64,000 bases of DNA from Chryseobacterium vrystaatense (lineage in GTDB: Bacteria > Bacteroidota > Bacteroidia > Flavobacteriales > Weeksellaceae), in NCBI RefSeq assembly GCF_000737765.1, contig NZ_JPRI01000008.1, forward strand, positions 1 through 64,000. The letters are read 5' to 3'. Below, one piece after another: positions 29,385 to 36,917 of the stretch. A program made the translations under genes and the position numbers. How positions within the stretch are numbered: position 1 is the stretch's first letter; every line of letters begins with the position of its first letter. The notes beneath the pieces were generated by a model that was given only the letters and a program-made list of their open reading frames with translations, was not told where the DNA came from and did not search any database.

Positions 29385-29414
29385 TCTTTGGATTATTACA
29401 AATGACTTTAAAAG

Positions 29415-29437
29415 TCTCAGCACTGCTGAGATTTTTT
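29415..29437 (+). terminator. Terminator after the 48-residue peptide gene
   Basis: TCTCAGC and GCTGAGA form a 7-bp stem with loop ACT, followed by six T residues. Confidence 0.85.
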
Positions 29438-29519
29438 GATTACAAAGAACCATAAGTTTAGCAATAATTTTATGTAGCTATGCGAAAAATATTGAAATTA
29501 AGTAACAAAAAGTCAAAAA

Positions 29520-29619
29520 CCCCGCTCTCCGAAGTCTCCCAACTTTGCAGCAAGTTCAAAGAAAATAATCTTATTTACTACCTCAAAGTCGGGAGACTTT
29601 CCACAGCAGAAAATAATAG
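29520..29619. repeat. Inverted-repeat element, full copy A
   Basis: About 100 bp. The left arm GTCTCCCAACTTTG and right arm CAAAGTCGGGAGAC can pair over about 14 bp. Between them lie AGCAAG and an AAAGAAAAT block, and after them CAGCAGAAAAT. Copy D at 30844-30944 is nearly the same along its whole length. A 71-codon plus-strand frame across it is not a gene. The surrounding gap (29385-29705) holds nothing else except the terminator at 29415. Confidence 0.75.
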
Positions 29620-29705
29620 ACCTAATTTATTTTTAACTGCTGACATACTGCTGTCACGTTGCGGGTGTAAGTTTGCAGCATTAATTAATCTTTAAAAGAA
29701 TAACA

Positions 29706-30616
29706 ATGACAAACGAAATTAGCTCAGTATGTAAGCCAACCCATTTTCCCAATCCCACTCTTATTTCAGTGAATGGCGTAGAACTGGAAGTTTTTGAAGC
29801 CGGTAAACAGAATGCCGGAAAACCTATTGTACTCTGCCATGGCTTTCCGGAACATGCTTTTTCCTGGCGTCATCAGGTGCCGGCAACTCATCCCGTCCGA
29901 CTGAAGTAACAGAATATGATATTGTACATCTGACGGATGACCTGGTCGCACTACTGGATTACTTTGGATATGAAGATGCCACTTTTGTAGGTCACGATTG
30001 GGGAGCCAATGTTGTTTGGAACCTGGCACTACTGCATCCTAAGAGGGTAAATAAAATAATAAATCTGGCTTTGCCTTACCAGGAGCGTGGAGAACAGCCA
30101 TGGATTGAGTTGATGGAAGCTATATTTGGAGGAGACTTCTATTTTGTTCACTTCAATCGACAGCCAGGAGTAGCAGATGCTATAATGAATGAAAACACCT
30201 CTCAGTTCCTCCGTAACCTATTCCGCAAAAATGTACCTCCAACACCACCAGAGCCCGGAATGATGATGATCAATCTTGCAAGAGCAGAAAGTCCACTGGG
30301 AGAACCCTTAATGGAAGACAGCGAATTGTCTGTATTTGTTTCTGCTTTCAAAGCATCAGGATTTACAGGAAGTATAAACTGGTACAGAAACCTTGATAGA
30401 AACTGGCACTTAATGGCGGACATACCCCCAATCATTCATCAGCCGACTCTTATGATATATGGTGAACAGGACAAGATTCCCAAATCTGAAAACCTGAAAA
30501 ATATTGTTCCTGATCTGGATATTGTGAGTCTGGATTGCGGCCATTGGATTCAACAGGAAAAGCCGGAAGAAACCACCCAAACAATTTTAAAATGGTTAGA
30601 ACAACAGAACGCTTAA
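29706..30616 (+). pseudogene. Epoxide-hydrolase-like alpha/beta hydrolase with internal deletion
   Basis: The first frame (29706-29909) encodes the start of a soluble epoxide hydrolase: VNGVELEVFEAG and LCHGFPEHAFSWRHQVP. It then shifts frame at about 29882. The second frame resumes with NSSRPTEVTEYDI and VGHDWGANVVW (nucleophile Asp) and ends near 30616 with HWIQQEKPEE. The stretch normally linking these blocks (after W-HQ-P up to the GxxxSSxP motif, roughly 20 residues) is missing, so a deletion changed the frame. The rest of the gene looks intact. No intact ATG-led product of the catalytic part is likely to fold. Confidence 0.8.
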
Positions 30617-30634
30617 TAAGCAAGTAGAAAGATA

Positions 30635-30843
30635 TTGTCCTCAAAGCCAAACAGGTTGGAGATCATGGTTGTGAAAAATCGCCAGTCCAAACAATCTGTC
30701 TGGCTTTATTACACCAGCAAGTCTAACCTTCCTTCAATGAGGTGGAATGAAGCCGTTGATGAAACAGTTTGCTTCGGTTGGATGGACAGTACGAAAACGA
30801 TTGAAAATTTCGTTTATAAAACGAGACTGCATTTATATTCATT
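30635..30843 (+). pseudogene. Truncated YdeI/OmpD-associated family fragment
   Basis: The frame carries SVWLYYTSKSNLPSMRWNEA then VDETVCFGWMDST, the hallmark of YdeI-family proteins (WL.., EAV.EALCFGWIDS). It loses similarity at about 30840, exactly where repeat copy D begins; the remaining codons are repeat sequence. The gene has thus lost its 3' half and probably its 5' end (no convincing ATG). The element appears to have landed in, or recombined into, this gene. Confidence 0.65.
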
Positions 30844-30944
30844 CCCCCGCTCTCCCAGGTCTCCCGACTTTCAAGCAAGCTTAAAGAAAATGTTCTTATG
30901 TACTGGCTCAAAGTCGGGAGACTTTGCGCAACAGAGAAAATAGC
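30844..30944. repeat. Inverted-repeat element, full copy D
   Basis: This is a near match of copy A: GCTCTCCCAGGTCTCCCGAC, AAGCAAGC, TAAAGAAAATGTTCTTATG, then GGCTCAAAGTCGGGAGACTT and CAACAGAGAAAAT. The arms GTCTCCCGACTTT and AAAGTCGGGAGAC pair perfectly over 13 bp. It interrupts the YdeI-like fragment and lies about 260 bases before the RiPP precursor gene. Confidence 0.75.
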
Positions 30945-31203
30945 AACACACTTTTTGCTGACGATCTATAAATAAACACTTCCTTTTACTCCTTTTTCAT
31001 ATTTATAGAAGTTCCTGATTAACCATTAGGTAAGGAAAGATCCTTTGCATCAATACGATAAATCATGAACAAGTGATATTTGTAGTATAAATACCTATTT
31101 TATAAAACCAGTATTTCTACATAATCTCTGTCTCCCTGTTCAGAGTACCTTTAATACGTGGAATTTCACAATCACAAAAATTTCTAACTAAAAAATTAAA
31201 ACA

Positions 31204-31557
31204 ATGGAAAACCAAGCAGTAAGAGTCATCAGCGAAGTGACAGCAAAAGCTCAGGCCAACCCTGATTTTGCACGTGAGTATGTAAGCAACCCGAACAGAG
31301 TCCTTTCTGACGCAGGTATGCAAATCCCGGAGGGTATGAATATCCACGTGATCGTAGGCGCTCCGGCCAACTCAGAAATCCCGAACAGTACCAGTACAGA
31401 TGTTTACCTGCTTTTACCGCAGGTTAACGAAGAAATTAAAGATGAATCCCTTGCAACGGCTGCTGCTGCGAGCTGCCAAAGCACATCAAGTACCTGTGTT
31501 ACTGTACCGTCTTGCGTAAGCTGCGTATCAAGCGCATCTACAAATTCTTGCAGTTAA
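31204..31557 (+). CDS. RiPP precursor with NHLP (nitrile-hydratase-like) leader and Ser/Cys/Thr core
   Basis: The protein has 117 residues. Residues 1-80 resemble the NHLP leader derived from nitrile hydratase alpha chain: ANPDFAREYVSNPNRVLSDA (18-37), then IPEGMNIHVIVG and a STDVYLLLP strand, which is the characteristic order. A stretch ending SLATAAAA gives a likely cleavage zone. The last 28 residues (90-117) hold 11 Ser, 5 Cys and 4 Thr with Val, Pro, Gln, Ala and Asn; Cys are at 91, 98, 104, 107 and 116. These are substrates for azole formation (Cys, Ser, Thr) and dehydration (Ser, Thr). It is followed by a stem-loop and then the enzyme operon. Confidence 0.9.
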   Translation: MENQAVRVISEVTAKAQANPDFAREYVSNPNRVLSDAGMQIPEGMNIHVIVGAPANSEIPNSTSTDVYLLLPQVNEEIKDESLATAAAASCQSTSSTCVTVPSCVSCVSSASTNSCS

Positions 31558-31637
31558 AACATTTTGGAATAAACATCATTCCGTGCAAAAATCAATGAGC
31601 CGGTTGAGATAAGCTTATTCCAAAAGGTCCGGTATAG

Positions 31638-31662
31638 CGGGAACCGGGTTGTCCGGTTCCCG
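31638..31662 (+). promoter_or_regulatory. GC-rich stem-loop between precursor and enzyme genes
   Basis: CGGGAACCGG and CCGGTTCCCG form a perfect 10-bp stem with loop GTTGT. No long T run follows (TTGTAG), so it may act as a leaky terminator or mRNA-stabilising hairpin. That would let the precursor message outnumber the enzyme message, a common arrangement in RiPP operons. Confidence 0.7.
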
Positions 31663-31776
31663 TTGTAGCGGATTATTCCCTGGTGAATGGAGAGGATTTC
31701 TGAACAGGCCCAATGCTGTTTTAGTTGTCCCCTGACATTTTTTGAAAAATCGTTTATCCTTATAAAAGAGATTAAC

Positions 31777-34017
31777 ATGCGTATACCTAAATTTAAAGAT
31801 CACATACACCCGATAGTTGTAGAAGACGACAAGCTTATTCTCAGTTCGGAATTCGGCCAGCAATTACTGACCGGCAAGTCGCTTATCCAGGTCGCGAAGT
31901 ACCTGGACGGTGTCAAAAGTGTGGACGACATTATTCAGCATCTCGATGGTGTGGTTGATTCACAGCAGGTTTTGTATGTGCTGTCCCTGCTGAAAGAGAA
32001 AAAATATATTTTTGAAACCAAGCATAAACTAAGTGTTTCCGAATCTGCATTTTGGAGTTCTCTCGGGGTAGAACAGTCAGTGGTACAGAAGAATAAGGAG
32101 CAGGCCCGCGTCCGCGTCTATACTTATGGTACCGCCGAAAGCAGCAATTTTATCCGTCAGATGGATAGAGGAGGGCTTCCTGTTGTAGGAGAAGCGGAAA
32201 ATCTTGCCGTAATCTTAACGGACGACTATCTTCAGGAAGGCGTTCTTGAAAAGGCCAGAGATTTATGGTATCAAAATATTCCTTTCCTGATTTGTAAACC
32301 TAATGGGATAGAAATCTGGCTTGGACCCATATTCAGACCCGGCAAGACCGCATGTTTCGACTGTTTGATACAACGTCTTATAGCTAACCGGGATGTTGAA
32401 GTATACCTGAAAGAAACCGGTAAAATTAATACCCCTCTGGTGGCAGCCAGCAGTTTACCTTCAACGATCGATACAAGCCTCAGCACGGCATTGACCGAGC
32501 TTTTGAAATTTATCGTGCTGGGGCATAACGAGCAGTTGGAAAATAAAATGTTGACGATCCATTACGGAACACTGGAAACCAATAAACACGTAGTGGTGCG
32601 TAGACCGCAATGTAGAGTATGCGGCACACCCGATACAGACAGGATACCCGGAAATATTCAATTTCAATCCAGCCCGAAAAGCTTTATTGACGGTGGTCAT
32701 CGGTCCGTAACCGCTGAAGAAACCTACAGCCGTTTTAAACACCTCATCAGCCCGATAACGGGTATTGTCAATAAACTGGAACGTATTACAAACGGAGATG
32801 ATGTACTGCAGCATGTATTTATTTCCGGTCAGAATATGGCGATAAAGACCAACAACCTGCAATCGCTGCGAAAGAATCTGCGAAGCAACAGTTGTGGCAA
32901 AGGCGTTACAGAGATTCAAGCTAAAGTAAGTGCAATCGGCGAAGCCATTGAACGTTATTCTGGCGTCTACAGGGGAGACGAGCCACGGCAGCTTACCAGT
33001 TTTAAAGCCCTTGGCGATAAGGCCATCCATCCCAATGACTCTATGCTTTTCAGCAAAAAGCAAGTAGCAGACATGAATCTGTGGAATGCCCGCGAAAGCT
33101 TCTTTAACATAGTACCTCTTCCTCTGGACGAAAATGCACTTATCGAATGGAGCCCGCTATGGTCCGTTACAAGAAATGAAGTTGTCTACCTGCCTACCGC
33201 TTATTGTTATTACAGCCACCCGGATAATGGCGGAGAACATTTCTTCTGCGCACCGGATTCCAACGGATGTGCTGCAGGCAATACACTTGAAGAAGCAGTA
33301 CTACAGGGATTCATGGAGCTTATAGAGAGGGATAGTGTCGCGATATGGTGGTATAACAGACTGAAGATGCCGGAACTTGATCTGGAAAGCTTTAACGACG
33401 ATTATGCACTTAAACTTAAGGCCTATCACAAAAGCAGGAACCGGGATATGTGGGTGTTGGATCTCACCGGCGACAGCGGTATTCCTGCGTTTATTGCCAT
33501 CTCTGCCCGCAACGACCGTACCACCTTTCAGGACATTGTATTTGCTCCTGCCGCACACCTGGACCCAAGCATAGCATTGCGACGGGCACTGACCGAGCTG
33601 AACCAAATGATGCCGTCCATGGACGAAAGCCTGCCACCGGGCCAATATCGTTACGACGACCCTGAAACCGTACATTGGTGGCAAACGGCCAACCTGGAAA
33701 ACCAGCCCTACCTGGTACCCGATACGGGACGCCCGAAAAGCACAGTGGAAAGCTTTGATGTTCCCCGGTTTACAGATATAAAAAATGACCTTGAATATTG
33801 TGTTGAAGTTGTCAAAAAGATGGGACTTGATATGCACATCCTTGACCAAACCAGGCCAGACATCGGCTTGCACGTGGTAAAGGTTGTTGTGCCGGGCTTA
33901 CGTCACTTCTGGGCAAGGTATGCCGATGGCCGTATATACGATGTTCCTGTACAAATGGGCTGGCTTCAGGCCCCTTTAAACGAGTCGGAACTGAATCCGA
34001 TTTCCATCTTTATTTAA
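31777..34017 (+). CDS. Fused leader-binding and YcaO azoline-forming cyclodehydratase
   Basis: The protein has 746 residues from ATG 31777; the longer frame upstream to 31687 has no coding character. The N-terminal ~85 residues look like a winged-helix leader-recognition (RRE) domain. An E1/ThiF-like part follows with two Cys pairs (CFDC about 196, CRVC about 284) that should hold zinc. The C-terminal YcaO domain (about 350-746) has ATP-site motifs SAIGEAIERYSG and LEEAVLQGFMELIERDS. It should turn Cys, Ser or Thr of the core into azolines using ATP. The C-terminus ends LNPISIFI rather than a clear PxPxP, which many azoline-forming YcaO enzymes have. Confidence 0.9.
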   Translation: MRIPKFKDHIHPIVVEDDKLILSSEFGQQLLTGKSLIQVAKYLDGVKSVDDIIQHLDGVVDSQQVLYVLSLLKEKKYIFETKHKLSVSESAFWSSLGVEQSVVQKNKEQARVRVYTYGTAESSNFIRQMDRGGLPVVGEAENLAVILTDDYLQEGVLEKARDLWYQNIPFLICKPNGIEIWLGPIFRPGKTACFDCLIQRLIANRDVEVYLKETGKINTPLVAASSLPSTIDTSLSTALTELLKFIVLGHNEQLENKMLTIHYGTLETNKHVVVRRPQCRVCGTPDTDRIPGNIQFQSSPKSFIDGGHRSVTAEETYSRFKHLISPITGIVNKLERITNGDDVLQHVFISGQNMAIKTNNLQSLRKNLRSNSCGKGVTEIQAKVSAIGEAIERYSGVYRGDEPRQLTSFKALGDKAIHPNDSMLFSKKQVADMNLWNARESFFNIVPLPLDENALIEWSPLWSVTRNEVVYLPTAYCYYSHPDNGGEHFFCAPDSNGCAAGNTLEEAVLQGFMELIERDSVAIWWYNRLKMPELDLESFNDDYALKLKAYHKSRNRDMWVLDLTGDSGIPAFIAISARNDRTTFQDIVFAPAAHLDPSIALRRALTELNQMMPSMDESLPPGQYRYDDPETVHWWQTANLENQPYLVPDTGRPKSTVESFDVPRFTDIKNDLEYCVEVVKKMGLDMHILDQTRPDIGLHVVKVVVPGLRHFWARYADGRIYDVPVQMGWLQAPLNESELNPISIFI

Positions 34018-34032
34018 TCAAACATTATCCAG

Positions 34033-35475
34033 ATGATCATGGAACATAACATAGCAAAGAAGTCAACGGAGCTTAACCGGCTTAAGCTCTCACTGAAACA
34101 GAATACCCGGATCGAGGTAAAAGGACAGGATGGTCTGCTGTTTGGCAATCAGGGAAATTTTTTCATGATCGAAAATCTCCGACCTTCTGCCATTACTGCC
34201 TTAAAGCTTCTGGAAAATAATCAATACACAAAAACAGAACTGGGCAGCATTGCCTTTGAAAAGGAGGGCTATAATGGGTTAAACCATTTTAACCTGCACC
34301 TCGACAGACTGGAAAAGGCGGGTTACCTGGCCTACACATTGGCAGAGGATAATACCGTTTTTTGCAGTTACGAACAGATGACTGGCTCCGCCGTTTTTTG
34401 CATGGATAAAAACTCCCAGCGATTCCGCCTTTCAAAGTTTGCCTTTATCCGTCGGGAAGGAGAGCATTTCCTATTGGAATCAGCGCTTGGCCAGGCCAGG
34501 ATCTTTATCTATGATCAGCGTATCCTGGGGCTTATTTCGCTACTGTCTGCTTTTACCACAACAGAGGCATTAAGCCAGGAGGAGCACATCAGTGGGTCTG
34601 GCCTTGAAGCTTTTATTACCATGCTGCATACCGGCGACTTCCTGGAATTTGAGCCTGTTGTCAGCACACCGTCCCCGGAGGAATTATGGAGTTTTCACGA
34701 CCTGCTGTTTCATACCCGCACCCGTTACGGAAGGCATAATTACAATCTGGGAGCGACTTATAGATTTATAAACCGTATTCTTCCCAAGAAGGCAAGCAGG
34801 GGAGAAGCAGGGGCCTTGGCGGAAATTTACCTGTCGGTACCGGATCCGGAAGAAATGCAATTATCGCAGTCACTGGGTTACTGTATGGGACAAAGACATT
34901 CTACCCGGACCTTTAACGGGCTCGATCTCCGGTTGCTGAGCATACTGCTGTACAGATGTCTGCATATTAAGGGTAGCCGCCCATACCCGGTAACCAACGC
35001 GGCAGGCGATACCGGAGAAATAGAAACATTAAGCGCGCCATACCCTTCGGGAGGCAGTATGTACGAACTTGTCTTTTACATAACTATTTATGAATGTGAA
35101 GGGCTCGAACCCGGATTTTATCAGTACAATGCGTTTGAGCATAAGTTATGCCTGCTGCAGCGCAAAAACAGAGATACCGATACCATGATGTGGTATGCCA
35201 GGGCCTGTACCGGAAGTGAGCAGCTGCCTCCCGCCGTTATTACCTTCGCCGCCGATTTTGAACGTATGTTCTGGAAGTATGAAAATATGGCTTACGCCGC
35301 CATCCTGAAAAATGTCGGTGTAGTTTTCCAGACCCTATACCTTGTTGCTACTGACCTTGGTCTTGGCGCCTGTGCGATAGGCAACGGTAATATTGAGACG
35401 CTCGGCAGGCTTACAAAAAAAACGGTCCTGCAGGAGAGTTCTGTTGGAGAATTTATTTTAGGAAACCATCAATAA
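34033..35475 (+). CDS. SagB-type FMN azoline dehydrogenase
   Basis: The protein has 480 residues. It starts 15 bases after the YcaO gene; ATG 34033 and 34039 are both possible. An N-terminal winged-helix-like segment (LRPSAITALKLLENNQYTKT) precedes the nitroreductase-fold domain at about 275-480. That domain shows RHSTRTFNG, then SAPYPSGGSMYEL and GLEPGFYQY, and near the end NVGVVFQTLYLVATDLGLGA. SagB enzymes oxidise azolines to thiazoles or oxazoles with FMN. Its presence with YcaO argues that the product carries aromatic azoles. Confidence 0.9.
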   Translation: MIMEHNIAKKSTELNRLKLSLKQNTRIEVKGQDGLLFGNQGNFFMIENLRPSAITALKLLENNQYTKTELGSIAFEKEGYNGLNHFNLHLDRLEKAGYLAYTLAEDNTVFCSYEQMTGSAVFCMDKNSQRFRLSKFAFIRREGEHFLLESALGQARIFIYDQRILGLISLLSAFTTTEALSQEEHISGSGLEAFITMLHTGDFLEFEPVVSTPSPEELWSFHDLLFHTRTRYGRHNYNLGATYRFINRILPKKASRGEAGALAEIYLSVPDPEEMQLSQSLGYCMGQRHSTRTFNGLDLRLLSILLYRCLHIKGSRPYPVTNAAGDTGEIETLSAPYPSGGSMYELVFYITIYECEGLEPGFYQYNAFEHKLCLLQRKNRDTDTMMWYARACTGSEQLPPAVITFAADFERMFWKYENMAYAAILKNVGVVFQTLYLVATDLGLGACAIGNGNIETLGRLTKKTVLQESSVGEFILGNHQ

Positions 35476-35486
35476 ATTAGAAAAAC

Positions 35487-36917
35487 ATGGAAAAGAGCCT
35501 GAGTTACAGAAACAGCTATCATGATAATCTGCATCGTTATGCAGGTTTGAAGAGATTTTTTGAACGCTGGTCGGCTGATCCCGATTTCAAACAAGACCTG
35601 ATCAACAATACAGCAGAGACCCTGGAAAAGCACGCCATACCGATCACTCCTGATGATATAAAATACATGATCGATGACCGCATAACGGAGTTGCCGCAAC
35701 CGGTACAAACCATGTGGGAAATATCGAAGAGCAAGCAGGATCTTATTCAGTCGTTTTACCTGTCTGAAAACCTGCCGGGGAATCGAGGCATGCTTGCCTG
35801 GAGAAACCGGCAGATCGCGCGCCAGCGATTCGATCTCGGGCCTTTCTTTACCGATACTAATATTCACTCCTCCATGACGGTCGAGTTATCACAGGGATGC
35901 TCCGTAGGATGTTGGTTTTGTGCCCTGTCACCGGATAGTTTTAAAGAAAACTACAATTACGACGACAACCGCGAAGAGTGGCTCAGGCTGCTCGATACCA
36001 TGCATTCTTTCCTTGGTGACGCTATGAAATCCACATTTCTTTACTGGGCCACCGAACCTTTTGACAACCCTGATTATGAAAAATTCTGCCTTGATGTTTA
36101 TGAATCATGCGGGGTTTTCCCGCCTACCACTACGGCGGTAGCTCATAAGGATACAGAACGCATACGTCATTTTATCAGGCTTTCCGCAGAGCATGGCTGC
36201 TGGCTCAACCGGTTTTCCCTGACCTCGCTGGGCATTATGAGTAAAGTTCATAAAGCATTTAGCGCCGAAGAGCTCGCTGAAGTGGAATGCCTGGCCCTCA
36301 ATATGAATACCAGCTTTGCTTACGGCAATGCCGGCAATTTCAGAAAGAAAGCGTTGGAAAGACCGGAAATACTGTCCCAGCAAGACAATAAGCTGCGCAA
36401 AGCGCCCTGGCACCGTCTTAATCCCGACTACGCCGGATCGGAAGAATATGCCAATGGCAGCATTTGTTGTGTAACCGGCTTTCTGATTAACGCGGTAAGC
36501 AGGAAGGTACAACTGATAAGCCCCACAACGGCATCAGATGAATGGCCTTTGGGCTATATCATATTTGCAGAGGCAATCTATGAAAATGCTGCCGGGTTGG
36601 AAGCGATCCTGCAGGCATGGAGCATAGAATATTTTAAGGAGACGCTGCAGGACAACGACATCCTTCGCTTTCATCCATGGTTGGATGTAAGGGTGTTACC
36701 GGATCGTATCGAGATAAAAGGACGTTTTAATCAGAAGGAAATTATAGATGAAACGGACAATCCATCCTTGTACCATCTGGCAAAGCATATAACCGAAGCT
36801 CCGGTCAGATTTGCCGATATCCGGCAGTACGCGGAGGCTCACCTTTCAATCCCATCGCAGGTATCAGACTCATTAATTAACGAACTTTATAAAAAAGGCT
36901 TCTTTTATGGATGTTAA
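35487..36917 (+). CDS. Radical SAM enzyme, PoyD-like peptide epimerase candidate
   Basis: The protein has 476 residues. The [4Fe-4S] motif is CSVGCWFC (Cys 138, 142, 145). Residues 28-58 (WSADPDFKQDLINNTAETLE, ending ITPDDIK) resemble the NHLP leader of the precursor (ANPDF..., NP..VL..AG). A CxxxCxxC radical SAM with such an N-terminal region and an NHLP precursor fits, from memory, the PoyD-type epimerases that invert L- to D-residues in proteusins. The last ~90 residues (LPDRIEIKG... NELYKKGFF) may be a winged-helix domain. It lies 11 bases after sagB and overlaps the LanM gene by 11 bases. Other radical chemistry cannot be excluded. Confidence 0.75.
   Translation: MEKSLSYRNSYHDNLHRYAGLKRFFERWSADPDFKQDLINNTAETLEKHAIPITPDDIKYMIDDRITELPQPVQTMWEISKSKQDLIQSFYLSENLPGNRGMLAWRNRQIARQRFDLGPFFTDTNIHSSMTVELSQGCSVGCWFCALSPDSFKENYNYDDNREEWLRLLDTMHSFLGDAMKSTFLYWATEPFDNPDYEKFCLDVYESCGVFPPTTTAVAHKDTERIRHFIRLSAEHGCWLNRFSLTSLGIMSKVHKAFSAEELAEVECLALNMNTSFAYGNAGNFRKKALERPEILSQQDNKLRKAPWHRLNPDYAGSEEYANGSICCVTGFLINAVSRKVQLISPTTASDEWPLGYIIFAEAIYENAAGLEAILQAWSIEYFKETLQDNDILRFHPWLDVRVLPDRIEIKGRFNQKEIIDETDNPSLYHLAKHITEAPVRFADIRQYAEAHLSIPSQVSDSLINELYKKGFFYGC

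Noticed and set aside
29480..29695. 71-codon plus-strand frame
   Set aside because: It lies across repeat copy A, and its translation is just the repeat read as protein.
29520..30944. CRISPR array
   Set aside because: The repeated units are about 100 bp, widely and unevenly spaced, and contain genes between them; there is no cas gene.
32461..33873. Long minus-strand open frames inside the YcaO gene (32461-33063 and 33301-33873)
   Set aside because: They are antisense shadows of a strongly conserved gene in G+C-richer DNA and show no domain character.
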